A DNA stretch of 64,000 nucleotides from Diabrotica undecimpunctata. Taxonomy: Eukaryota; Arthropoda; Insecta; Coleoptera; Chrysomelidae. Numbering within the stretch: position 1 is the stretch's first letter; the number at the start of each line of letters is the position of its first letter. Where the stretch lies: assembly GCF_040954645.1 (NCBI RefSeq), contig NC_092810.1, forward strand, positions 13,564,377 through 13,628,376, read 5' to 3'. Below, one piece after another: positions 10,293 through 21,095 of the stretch. The notes under the pieces were generated by a model. It made no database searches. It was not told the origin of the DNA and saw nothing but the letters and a program-made list of their open reading frames with translations. Position numbers and translations under genes: made by a program.

Positions 10293-13060
10293 TTTTTCTA
10301 CCGACAAATTTAATGACTGGCTATTTCTATATACTAATTTAGATTCACTTTCCGCTAAGTTTGACGAATTTGTATGCACAGTGCAACTTCTTAAACCGGA
10401 CATCATTTGTATTGCCGAATCCTGGCTTAAACCCACAATTCCTGACTCCTCTGTTAATATAAATGGATATACAATATATCGTAAAGACAGAGAAAATCGT
10501 GTGGGTGGCGGTGTATGCATTTACTTATCTAATATTATTACCACAACTTTCAAAATTAACATTAAGCTAATAGATATTACTGGAATAGATGCAATTCACT
10601 TATCTGTTACTAAAAATTCTTTTTGCCTGAATTTAGTATATATATATCGTCCACCTACTACACTACTTGCACACGATAATGTTTTCTTCACAAAGCTAGA
10701 AGAACTGTCATCTCTTGATAATCTTATCATTACTGGAGATTTTAACTTCCCAGAGATTACCTGGCCAATAACTTCATTATCTGACGCCGAAAACGCTCAT
10801 TATTTATTTAAAAGCTTTGTAGTAAATTCAAACCTGATACAACTCATTACAGAACCCACTAGATTTAGAAATAATAACCAACCTTCTACTTTAGATTTGG
10901 TGCTTATTAATGACGAACAGCTAATTTCATCTCTCGACGTCAGTTCTCCTATAGGAAAGTCAGATCATGCAGTTATAACGGCTCACATTCAGTTCAATCA
11001 AATATTACCCCGCAAAAATAATATTGTAACATATGCTACTACCGACTTTTCTGAAGTGGACATTGAACTCTCTCAAATCGACTGGAATTTATTTTCTGCA
11101 AACTTAAACGACCCCTCATTAATGTGGACTGCATTTCTCGATAAAGTCCACAATATAATTTCTACAAATACCACTTTCCGTAAGAGTTATAAAAACAACC
11201 TTAAACCTTGGATAAATCGAACAGCAATTAAACAAATTAACCATAAACGACATCTATGGCGAAAATTTAAACACACCGGGCTTCTTAGTGATTTCCAAAG
11301 CCACCGCAAATTTTCAAATAACTTAAAAACATCTCTAAAAACCCTAAGACAAAATTTTGAAGCAAATGTTATCGAAAGCGGTAACATTAAGAAAGTCTAC
11401 AAATACATACGTTCCTCCATGACGTCTAAAGTTTCCATTCCTCTACTTCAAAAATCCAACCAGACTTTATGCTCTTCTGACAAAGAATCTTCCGAAACTC
11501 TCTCTTTAGCATTTTCACAGGTTTTTACTAAAGAATCGAATGATGGTTATCTACCTGCTATTACAGCAAGTTGAATTCACAGTGGATCATGTCAAACAAC
11601 ACTTAATTAAACTTCGCACAGCCCCTTCACCCGGTTTAGATGGTTTAACACCAAAACTGTTAAAAAGGTGCGCAGACACGCTTGCAATACCCTTAACGTT
11701 AATTATGCAAACTTCTTTCATCCAGAACTCCTTACCCCCTAGTTGGAAATTAGCTTCAGTTACCCCTATTTTTAAAAAAAGCAACAAACTCGATCCCAAC
11801 AATTATCGTCCTATTAGCTTGCTGCCAGTAGTTGCCAAAGTTATGGAAGCCATTACCTCCGAGGAGATGACCAAATTCCTTCTCCAGGAACATGTTATTC
11901 CAACACAACAACATGGATTTGTCTCTGGTCGCTCTACTCTAACCAATCTCTTACATTGTGTTAACGACTAGACGTCATCCCTTAACAGTTCGCAGCCGGT
12001 CGACGTTGTTTATCTAGATTTCTCTAAAGCCTTTGACCGTGTACCTAAGCGCAGACTTCTACATAAGCTAGAACATTTCGGAGTTCGCGGTACTTTACTT
12101 CGTTGGATAGATGATTTTCTGACAGATCGATATTACAAAGTTAGAGTTGGCGAATCTTTCTCACAGGACAGGTTAGTGGAAAGTGGAGTGCCTCAGGGTT
12201 CCGTTCTTGGACCTCTGCTGTTTACGGTTTACACCAGCGATGTTCCTTATTATGTCTCAAGTAAAATATCGTTCTACGCTGATGACACAAAAATATATGC
12301 CAATCCAATCACAAACCAGCTAACCCTCCAAATGGACTTGGACTCTATTTTAACTTGATGTTCCCAGTGGTTACTACCCTTAAACGCCGAAAAATGTGTA
12401 GTGCTTCGAATTGGTAGAAATAACCCACTTGTGCCGTACTTTGTTAACGGGCAGCCATTAGTTTCAGTGTTTTCGTATAACGATCTTGGTGTTATCATAA
12501 ACAGCAGCCTAACTTGGTCCGACCATATTACCTCTATTTGTAAACGTGCGAACTCCAGACTGTATCTTATTCGGAGGTGTTTTTCGAGAGTTTCAATGCA
12601 ATCACTCTGCAAACTTTACACTCTGTACGTAAGACCCATACTTGAATACGCTGGACCAACGTGGTATCCTGATCTGGTTCGAGACAAGACTATGTTGGAA
12701 AACGTCCAAAGAAAAGCCACCCGAATTTCTTTGGGACCGAGAAGACCTTTTTATGCAGAAAGACTTAGTATGGCTAACCTAACTTCCTTTGAACTTCGCC
12801 GACAACGTGGAGACTTAATTACAACTTATAAAATATTAAAATTCAATTTTGGAAATCTCGATGAAATTTTTATCATTAATCAAGATGAACGTCTCAGAGG
12901 TCATCAGTTCAAACTGAAGAAAGAAAATTTTTCTACAAGATCAAGGCAGAACTTTTTACCAAATAGAGTTTTTGAGTGCTGGAATAATCTTAACGATAAC
13001 ATTGTCTCTGCTCCCTCTACCAATTCGTTCAAAAACAGACTTGACAGTTTTACATTATAG
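10258..13060 (+). pseudogene. CR1-like ORF2: APE endonuclease and reverse transcriptase
   Basis: The protein would nick the target and copy the element RNA. The endonuclease (10258 to about 11000) shows 'KPDIICIAESWL', 'GGGVCIYL', 'IITGDFNFPEITW' and 'GKSDHAVI'. The RT follows with 'SPGLDGLTPKLL', 'NNYRPISLLPVVAKVMEAI', 'QHGFVSGRST', 'VYLDFSKAFDRV', 'SGVPQGSVLGPLLF' and the catalytic 'FYADD'. The C-terminal part has 'VRPILEYAGPTWYP' and 'VQRKATR'. There is one frameshift near 11550-11575 and two stops (TAG at 11969-11971, replacing an expected Trp codon; TGA at 12356-12358). All catalytic motifs are present; the copy is inactive only because of these few lesions. Confidence 0.9.
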
Positions 13061-13205
13061 TTAAAATATTGTTTTTCTTTTAAACCAAAAATTGTAATTT
13101 CATTTCTTTTATTTGTAATTTTTGTTTTTTTTACTAGTAGGTTATTAATGAAATTTCTTTGTTTTTGGGCATAATAGGGACTTAGTTCCTCTGCCCTCAC
13201 TTATG

Positions 13206-13232
13206 TATAATAATAATAATAATAATAATAAC
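13206..13232 (+). repeat. (TAA)n microsatellite, 3' end of the CR1-like element
   Basis: About nine TAA units directly follow the ORF2 3' UTR. CR1-type elements end in short tandem repeats that are used for priming on the target, so this marks the element's 3' terminus. Confidence 0.8.
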
Positions 13233-14093
13233 AACGAAATGCAATCTTCGAAAAAATCTCCATTTAGAGTTCTGGTATCCGTGTACATTTGTCTATTAAA
13301 TTTGATAGTTACTTTAAGTGAAGTAAAAGTAGTAACTTTTCAGAAATATGGAATATGGAATTTGTTTCAATGTGCACCACCGGTGGTACAGTTTAAAACA
13401 TAAGGTAGTACATAATGAAACGTGTTAAAAACAAATATTAAATTCAAAAAATATTTATTATTTCTTCAATTCATTGTACAATAAAATTGGTAAAATCCAA
13501 AATAAATCTATAATAGCAAGATAGTCATTTGTTTTTTGTATATATAGGTGGTGGCAATAACATAACAAAATTAGATTTCAAACCCATATGAATATCAGGA
13601 ACATCTGAAAAGTAAAATGAATTAAAGACTTTCGTACTGCTTCTCAAATATGAAACTTTAAATTCACAATTTTGAAAATTTTGTCTACCTAATGCATGTT
13701 CTCAAATTTCACTAACACAAAAGTGTCTTTTAAAATTCCAGTTTTTTTAGCAATTGCATAATATTCTAAGTCATCCTTTTGTTCCTGCATTATAAGAGAA
13801 CTTAATTCATCATCTGAAGAGTCTGCCAACTCTAAACTTCTGGAATCCGTTTTTAAATCACTTTCACCTGGCCCGATCTTTTTTTTTGTGAGGTTTCTTT
13901 TTACAGCCTTTTGTGCTTAAAGCTTTACAAATATTTAGTTTCACTTACGTGACTGCTACTCTTGTGGGGGTACCTTCCGTTTTATAAGAAAGATCTTTCA
14001 TTCCTTGTGTACTACTCAAATGACACTTTTCCTTGATTTCGGTCTGCGATTTGAATTTTGACTGGGTGCAGCCTTAGAAAAATCCCTTATGTC

Positions 14094-15304
14094 TTTTTCT
14101 TCTTCTACTTCTTGAAGATCTTTCGATCTGTTTAATTCTGAAGCTGCCTCTGGTTAATTTCCTGCAGGTAAGATAGTTGGCAATCTACCTCCAGGTAGAT
14201 TGCCAACTATTCCTCCATCTTTTAGGTGGTCTTCCTGGAGGTCTTGAACCGGGCAGGTTATTTTCTAGGGCAATTTTTGGGAGTCATTATCATCCATTCC
14301 TCTTACATGACTGTAGCACATCCTTTTACGCTGCCTTCCCTGTCTTACAATATCTTGCATTTTGCACTGCTTTCTAACGTTTGTATTTCTCACCCTGTCT
14401 CTTCTTGTTTTGCCCACTATTGTTCTTGAAGTTTTCATCTCGGCAACCCTTAGCATCTGTTTTGTTTTCTTGGTGTCTTCGCGCACTTCTATGCCATATG
14501 TCATGATCGGTCATATACAAGTCTTGTAGATTCTAATTTTACTAGCTGTGCACGTATATGTATTTGACCAGACTATCTCCCAGCAGACATCCCGACAATG
14601 CGGATGGTTTGTTGATCTGACTCCTTAGGTCCTTTACTGGGTCGTATGTGCTTGATATATCTATGCCCAGATATCTGAATTGCATCACCTGTTCTATGTG
14701 GTTGTTCTCAACCAATAACTTACATCTGAGCGGATCTTTTGCTATTGTCATACATTTAGTTTTGTTGGTAGAAATGGTCATATTTAGTTGGCGGCTTATT
14801 TGAAAGAACTGAAAGAGCTGTCTCTGGGGATTATCTTCTGATTCGGTAATAATTGCTGCATCATCTGCGTAACACACCATACCAATTCGTTTGTTGCTCA
14901 TTCTGTATCCGAGATTGAGAGATGTTACTTTGTTTATAATTTTGCCCATGAGTAGGTTAAACAAAAAGGGGATTAAACTGTCGCCTTGTCTAATTCCCCA
15001 GGTGTTAGAATATTTTCAGTGAATTGGTTCCCTGCTCTAACTTTGGTTACATTGTTATTATTTAGGTTATGGACTATCTTTGTTATGTTGGTCGGCGTTT
15101 TATTTTCTATTAATATATTGAGATTGTCTCTCAGGCGAACCCTGTCGAACGCTTTCGTCAGATCAATGAAGCAAATATACGCTGGCGTGCCGAACTCTAT
15201 AGCTTTTTCTTTTATTTGTTTTATTATGAATACTGCATCTGTTATAGACCGCCCTCTTGTAAAACCTTGTTGTTCTTCAGCATTAGCGATTTGCCTTTCC
15301 CCTG
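14094..15304 (-). mobile_element. RTE-like non-LTR insertion, 6-bp target duplication
   Basis: Minus-strand coding runs from 'EEQQGFTRGRSITDAVFIIK' through 'CFIDLTKAFDRV', 'VCYADDAAII', 'MTISTNKTKCMTIAKDPLRC' and 'FRYLGIDIS' to 'GRPPKRW', with frameshifts. It then enters a 3' UTR ending GTAGAAGAAGAA plus an A-run. The hexamer tatgtc flanks it at 14088-14093 and 15305-15310. Removing the insert and one hexamer joins the pogo-like reading frame exactly (SFIPPL-DIRDFSK). The element is 5'-truncated within RT. A sister copy lies at 59205-60150 in the opposite orientation. Confidence 0.9.
14173..14210. repeat. perfect 18-bp palindrome with 2-nt centre
   Basis: The arms 14173-14190 and 14193-14210 are exact reverse complements (outer bases atagttggcaat / attgccaactat) around the dinucleotide cc. 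It lies near the 3' end of the RTE-like insertion, just after the GRPPKRW-coding sequence. It looks like a local inverted duplication and could form a strong hairpin in DNA or RNA. Confidence 0.9.
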
Positions 15305-16084
15305 TATGTCGAGTGGGGGAATAAAGGACTTTTTGATGTTTGAGTTTGGTTTAGATTCTTGGGTTGTATTAGATGAAGTAGAAGCTATATTAACTAAAGA
15401 TCTGAATCTCTTAGTACAACCATAGCTTTTTGCCCATCATAGGTTTCAAAATCATCAATCTGTCTGTCAGTAACCGACGATAATAGAAAAACAGTTTCAC
15501 TAGTTTATTAAAAGGTTAGATACCTGTAGATTTATGGTCGTTTATAATATTTCCAGGTGTCATTGATTTTGAATAGGCAATACCAGCACATTTTGCTATT
15601 TGGTACAGTGTCACAGGAACGCCGGAAAAGTTTAGAGACCATGAATCGGTTGCACTCTTATAATAGTTTTTGAAGAAAAAAAGCTGATTTGTCCAAAGGC
15701 TGTATCTTATTGCTTTTATGTGGAGATAAGGTTAAAAATGGTTACGTCATTAGCTTTTACTTTTTATGCTATTTTCAGAGACATTTGGGATTCATGATTG
15801 TCATAAATTAATAAACACGAGTTTTCTTTTCTAGTACCAGTATGCTTTTTAAAATGATCATACTTGCGTAAATAGTTCGGCGGTCATCCGTCCTCTTGGA
15901 TTAGTTAGGCCTACTGTTCCTGACGAAGCACCATTTACCACATTGTAAAAATAATGTTCCATTGGCTCGAATTATTGCACAAGTAGTAGCGAGTATTCAT
16001 TTTTCGACACTTGTGCACTGGTTGAGCTATTTAACATATCTTTCTGCCGGACTATCCAATAAAATCCAAGGGACTCCAAAGTAC

Positions 16085-16333
16085 TTCCTACTTGCTACCC
16101 GTATTAGAAAGACACAAGATTGACCAGAAAACTAATTGACTGGCGCCCAAGAGAAGACAAACGCAGCAGAGGACGACCTCTAACACGCTGGATGGACGAC
16201 ATTGGACGAATATCCAAGAAATGGCAACAAGAAGCACAGAACCGTGAAGAGTGGCGAAAAATAGGAGAGACCATGTCCAGCAGTGGACAGAAGAGTTGCA
16301 TGATGATGATGATGATGATGACAGATGATGACA
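16085..16333 (+). mobile_element. RTE 3'-end fragment with (ATG)n tail
   Basis: It encodes only the last part of an RTE protein ('KLIDWRPREDKRSRGRPLTR', 'WQQEAQNREEW', 'GETMSSSGQ') and then a (ATG/TGA)n repeat tail at about 16298-16322. It abuts the truncated N-terminal side of the pogo-like gene and may have been the insertion that cut it. Its tail is followed immediately by the hAT target duplication. Confidence 0.8.
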
Positions 16334-16341
16334 ATTTAGAC

Positions 16342-18891
16342 TAGGGATGCACATACTTATTAAGACTAGGGGCCACTCGGGCAAATCAAGAACTGATGGC
16401 GGGCCGGCCGCCAGAAGTATAGGTAATTAAAGACAATAAAGAATTGATAATAATTAAAATTGAAAAATAATTTATTAATTTGAAGCGTGGCACTGCATAG
16501 TGCTTACAATCTTTTTTATATTTGGCTCAAATTTACTTGTAGCAACACGTAAAACTGCTTCCAAACTTTCATTTGCAAGGCGGTTTCGATTTTTTGTTTT
16601 ATTATTATTTAGTATTGAAAAAGTTTGTTCACATATATAGGTAGAACCAAAGAAGCTGGCACATTTCAGAGCGTTTATGCGCAACTCTTCGTACATATTT
16701 TTATCAATGCAGCGGTAAAAGTTCAGCAAGTCTCCTTCGAATATGTCCAACAGAGGTTTCACTTTTTTAAACTCCGAAAATCTTACTTGAAAAGATTGAA
16801 TCAAAATATCTAGCTTTTCTACATAACTGAAATTAATCGCAGTTTTGTTGAATTTTTCAGCTATTTTCTTATAATTCGGAAAATGATTGTAATTTCCAGA
16901 ATTCAACTGTGATCTGCAAAGTGTCAACGTGCATTGAAAGGATGATACATGAGCGTAGAGCTGGGATATCAGTTGATTTTTGCCTTGAAGCCGTGTGTTC
17001 AAGACATTCAAATGATTTGTAATGTCAACTAAAAAAGCCAAATCACACGACCAATCAGGATTTTTAAGTTCTGGGACATCCCTTTGCTTTTCCGCCAGAA
17101 ATATTCCAACTTTTTCTATTAAATTTAGAAATCGTTCCAGTGTCAATTCACGACTTAGCCACCTTACTTCTGTATAATACAGTAAATCTCCGTATTCGCT
17201 TTTGATGTCATCAAGAAATTGTTTGAATTGTCTGTGATTTAGTCCTCGTGATTTTATGAAATTTACAATCGAAACTACCACTTTCATGACTTTTGAAATT
17301 TAATTTTTTTAGAACAGAGGGCTTCTTGGTGTATAATGCAGTGAAACTGCATAAGATCTTCAGCGTTTATGTTTTTTTCTTGCACCTGCTTTTTCAGCAA
17401 AATAACTAGCCCGGAATTGACACCAATCATTGAAGGAGCATCGTCAGTCGCAACTTCCAATAATTTTGATAAGTCCAAATCAGTTTTTGAACACTCATCC
17501 AAAAGAACATTGAGTATATCAACTCCTTTGGTTTGACCTTTCAATGAACACATTCCTAATAACTCTTCTAAGACTTCAAAATCTTGAGTAACACCTCGTA
17601 TGAATATGAGAAGTTGAGCTGTGGAACTAATATCAGTGGATTCGTCGAGTGCCAATGAAAAAAATTCAATGATCTTAGTTTTTTCAATTAATTGTTCCGC
17701 AATATTACCTGACAAAGATATAATTCGTCTTTGGATAGTCATACGATTCAGTTGAATTTTCTCAAACTTTTTTGATGCTTCTGGACACATTTTCTTAGCG
17801 GCAATTTCTATGCATTCTTTTACAAAATCGCCATCATTGAAGGGGCGACTTCGCTTTGCTATCATTCGAGAAATTTCATAACTAACTTCTGTAGCTGTTT
17901 CTGAATCTTGAGTGGGTTTTGTAAACATAGCTTGCTGACCAATAAGCTCCCGTTTTAAAGACAACATTTTTTGCTTTCCTAATTCGCCTGTAAGCTTGGT
18001 AAAAGAAGGATGCTGCGTTTCATAGTGCTTTTTTACATTATATTCCTTTACAATCGCAACAGAATTCTTGCAAATTAAACAAACGACTTTGTTATGCGAC
18101 CATACAAAAAAGTATTTCTCAGTCCAAATTTCTTGAAACTGCCGATTTTCATCTTTAACCTTACGTTTTTTACTAGGTCCTGGCTTCTCCATGTTACGTT
18201 CTAATCCTGGCTAGGATTAACACAGCACCTGAAAACAATTACAGGACCTACTTAAATTACCCATCCTTTTTAAAATTATCAAAAATAATTGATTGAATAT
18301 TATTCCTAAGAAATTTTAAGATTTTTATATCTGAAATAATGACGTAATTATTACAATTAGAGAAATTCTGATAAAAATAGTAATTTCTTTGTTTTATTTT
18401 AATATTTGGCCAACATTAAAGCTAAATTTGATTAAATAGGTAGGGAAACACTAATAACAGAGTTTTACTTACGATTTCACAACACAATTATACACGGCAC
18501 TTGACGGGTTAACACGGCAATAGTAAATCGACGTTTAACTGTACTCTGTGCATACGACTGTGGAAGCTTCGTATTCCTACGCGAGCAATCGGGAATTCGG
18601 GACTACTGCTATCTCGCTTGCTCGCACCGCGCTAGAACATTCTTGATTTTTCTACTATTTTAAACTTTATATAAAGGCAGCAAGCGATGTTACTTGACTT
18701 TTTGGGCACTAGATTTAAATAGCGCGCGCGAGATTTAAATTATTTTTCGAACATATTTTTTTTGGTTTTATTCTGGAATAGAATTCAATAGTTTTCGAAT
18801 GTACAAAAGTATTATTTTTGCTGTCGGCGGGCCACCAGTATTTGGCCGGCGGGCCGCATGTGGCCCGCGGGCCGCGGTCTGTGCATCCATG
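16342..18891 (-). mobile_element. hAT transposon with exact 8-bp target duplication
   Basis: The ends read tagggatgcac on the left and, as reverse complement, catggatgcac on the right. Subterminal regions on both sides are unusually GC-rich (GGCCCGC-type repeats), a feature of some hAT elements. The octamer atttagac is repeated exactly at 16334-16341 and 18892-18899. The 2550-bp element carries one transposase gene in two overlapping frames. Target duplication, TIRs and gene together define the element precisely. Confidence 0.95.
16475..18192 (-). pseudogene. hAT transposase (GTF2IRD2/ZBED-like), one frameshift
   Basis: It starts at 18192 (MEKPGPSKKRK). A BED-type zinc finger follows ('WSHNKVVCLICKNSVAI' then 'HYETQH'). 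'FFSLALDESTDISSTAQLLI' holds the first catalytic Asp and 'EVATDDAPSMIGVNSG' the second-Asp region. The C-terminal hATC-like dimerisation segment contains 'CASFFGSTYICEQTFSILN' and 'NRLANESLEAVLRV'. The first frame ends at 17284 and the next begins there, so a single-base frameshift is the only obvious lesion in about 570 codons. The type resembles transposases that gave rise to vertebrate GTF2IRD2 and ZBED-like genes. Without the frameshift it would look near-intact. Confidence 0.9.
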
Positions 18892-18899
18892 ATTTAGAC

Positions 18900-19614
18900 T
18901 AAGTTAGTATTACCGAATTTATAACTGCCTTGATCTAACAACAAAAATACTACATAAAAAAACTAAATTTTACTTATTTCACACATTGACTTAATTTTGT
19001 GTTAATCCGAAAAGAAATTATGAATAGGTTCATAAATTTAATAAATCTGTCAGAAACATATGCTTCCAAGGTAAAATAACAAAGATTTAGTCAAAAACCG
19101 TCCCTGCATCTATCACAATGACCAACCATTCAGCTGACCTCTATCAAGGAAAGGAATCGCTTCTCTGGACGGCTGCGCTGCATCGACCAAATTATCAAAC
19201 ACGTCTGTCTGATGGATAGCCGGTCTTTTGTTAAAGTCAGATGTTGGCCGGCCGAATTCAGTATGCATAGTAAGTAAATACTTCGTTTGTTACGGGTTTA
19301 CAGTTTGTCAGTTTGTCTTGATGCCCCTTGAATTAGTTCGGCATCATTTGGCTGGAATTAGAAGACGATTTGAGAAATTTGCATTGTTAAAAAATTTATC
19401 GATTGTTATTGTCTACTTAAATATAATAAACAAAATAAATAATAAATAAATGCTATTTTGTCGTTTGTGACCTTTAAATATCTCATATTAAATTTGGAGT
19501 TTGTAGAAGGAATGTGTTTTACTGGTCGTTACGTTTAGTGAGGAAAAATACATATTTTAAGTAGATCCTTTAAGAGATGATACTAAAAATTTATCAGGTT
19601 AGATAAAAAGTAGC
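18900..19614. other. unassigned
   Basis: AT-rich sequence with a somewhat GC-richer patch at 19100-19250. A short frame at 19228-19449 resembles nothing I know and has no supporting context. No element boundary was recognised. Confidence 0.4.
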
Positions 19615-19622
19615 TCACAAAC

Positions 19623-20855
19623 ATCATCATCATTTATCATCAATCAGCCCTGAGTTGTCCATTGTTGAACATAGGCCTCCTCTAGACTTTTCCATCTGCT
19701 TCTGTTCTGCGCCTCTGCTATCCAATTGGTCACGATTCTTTTGAGGTCGTCGGTCCATCGCGTTGGGGGTCTTCCTCGGCTTCGCTTGTCAGCCCGTGGT
19801 CTCCACTCAAGCAATTTTTTTGTCCAACTGTCGTCTTTCATTCTTGCAACATGTCCTGCCCATCTCCATTTTTGCCTTGTAATATGTTCGATAATGTCTT
19901 CCACTCCGGTTCGTCTACGAACTTCCTCGTTTCTTATTCTATTTCTTAAGCTTATTCCAAGCATTGATCTCTCCATCTTTCGTTGTGTCCTTCTCAATTT
20001 TTCGGCTGATGTTTTTGTGAGAGTTAAGGTTTCTGCTCCGTATGTGAGGACTGGTAGAACGCACTGGTTAAAAGCTTCTCTTTTTAAATGGATCAGTATA
20101 TTTGTTTTAAATACGTCTCTCATTTTTCCGAATGCAGTCCAACCCAGACTTATTCTTCTGAGTAGCTCGCATGTTTGGTTATCTCGTGTTAACCTTATTT
20201 CGTGACCCAAATACACATATTTTTTCACAAGTTCTATGGGCGACTTTTCGATTTATATTAGCTCATTGGGGACGAGATTGGTCATCATTTTTGTTTTTCC
20301 CTAGTTTATTTTTAAACCGACTTTCTGGGTTACTTGCTGTAGTTGTTGTAGCATAACTCTGGCTTCTCCTAAGTTGTCTGTTATGAGAACAATATCATCA
20401 GCATATCTGAGCTGATTGAATATCTTTCCATCGATGCTAATACCCTTTGATTCCCAATCTAGCCGTTTAAATGCATACTCCATAACTGTTATAAATAGTT
20501 TTGGCGACAAGGTATCTCTCTGCCGCACCCCTCTGCCAATTTTTATCTTCTCAGTCATGCAATGGAGGTTAACGGTTGTTGTCGCATTTTCGTATATATT
20601 TCGAATAATATTTACATATCTGTGATCTATTCTGCATTCTGATAGTGCTTTTAAGATAGCAACTGTTTCGACCGTGTCAAATGCTTTGTGGAAGTCGACA
20701 AAGATAAGAGCAAGGGGTCTGTTATATTAGATAGACTTTTCAACTAGAGTTCTAAGGCATTGCAAATGGTCGTTTGTTCCGTGTCCCGCACGAAATCCTG
20801 CCTGTTCTTCTGATTGATAGAAATCGAGTTTTGCTTCTAATCTGTTTGTCAGTAT
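19623..20855 (-). mobile_element. RTE insertion (5'-truncated) with 8-bp target duplication
   Basis: The minus-strand protein runs from 'DFYQSEEQAGFRAGHGTNDH' through 'DFHKAFDTVETV', 'GRGVRQRDTLSPKLF' and the catalytic 'RYADDIVLIT' to 'YVYLGHEIRL', 'LPVLTYGAETLTLTKTSAEK', 'QKWRWAGHVARM' and 'AYVQQWTTQG'. The tail is ATGATGATG. The octamer tcacaaac is duplicated at 19615-19622 and 20856-20863. A few frameshifts break it. The 5' end lies in the RT fingers, so the endonuclease domain is missing. Confidence 0.9.
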
Positions 20856-20984
20856 TCACAAACGATAAGATGGTTATATCTGAGTATATCTGGTTATAAA
20901 GATAAATAGGGACACCATATATGCAGATTAGAAGGAATCAGCGCTATTATATAGCTTTCCTCAGATATGCTCTAGTAGAATCGA

Positions 20985-21095
20985 AATCTTTGTGAATCGT
21001 AATATTCCACATCGATCACTGCTTGAATTGGTATTCTATAACCCAGGTCAAACAAAACACAAAATCGAAAACGTTCATTGTGATTTCCCTCGATT
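20985..21095 (+). pseudogene. possible DDE-transposase relic (GHT..CDxxH-like motif)
   Basis: An open stretch reads 'FVNRNIPHRSLLEL' and then 'VFYNPGQTKHKIENVHCDF'. The second segment is similar in pattern to the conserved (K)YL..GHT..x.CD..H segment of insect DDE transposases like the one at 27427-29631 ('YLVVGHTRLPCDRDF'). It is short and isolated, just left of the piggyBac-like end. It is a weak call. Confidence 0.25.

Larger units (their letters stand above)
9480..13235 (+). mobile_element. CR1-like non-LTR retrotransposon, nearly full length
   Basis: Two ORFs are in the order expected of the CR1 group: a PHD-finger ORF1 and an endonuclease/reverse-transcriptase ORF2. The 3' end is a short (TAA/TAAT)n run (about 13206-13232) rather than poly-A, as is usual for CR1-like elements. 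The 5' boundary is uncertain; it is set near the first ORF. Only a few lesions (two frameshifts and two stops) break about 3.6 kb of coding sequence, so the insertion is fairly young. No target duplication was recognised. Confidence 0.85.
13530..16062 (-). pseudogene. pogo/Jerky-like (DDE_1) transposase, split by an RTE-like insertion
   Basis: On the minus strand, from high to low coordinates, the conceptual protein shows 'SGTVGLTNPRGRMTAELFTQ', then 'LLIYDNHESQMSL' (second catalytic Asp in DNHES), 'IQPLDKSAF', 'TDSWSLNFSGVPVTLYQIAK', 'MTPGNIINDHKSTGI.PFN' and 'LLTDRQIDDF'. After an insertion at 14094-15304 it continues 'IRDFSKAAPSQNSNRRPKSR'. A C-terminal module ends with 'FYFSDVPDIHMGL' and 'VMLLPPP'. 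This order is typical of pogo/Jerky-type transposases, which bind DNA through CENP-B-like helices. The N-terminal DNA-binding part is lost beyond 16062, where RTE sequence begins. Many stops and frameshifts are present. Confidence 0.8.

Noticed and set aside
13203..13403. Frame starting MYNNNNNNNNN
   Set aside because: The Asn run is the (TAA)n tail of the CR1-like element read through.
16265..16344. Poly-Met run MMMMMMM in a plus-strand frame
   Set aside because: It is the (ATG)n tail of an RTE fragment, not a protein feature.
18540..18900. GC-rich block as a CpG island or promoter
   Set aside because: It is the right subterminal region of the hAT element, matched by a similar block at the left end.
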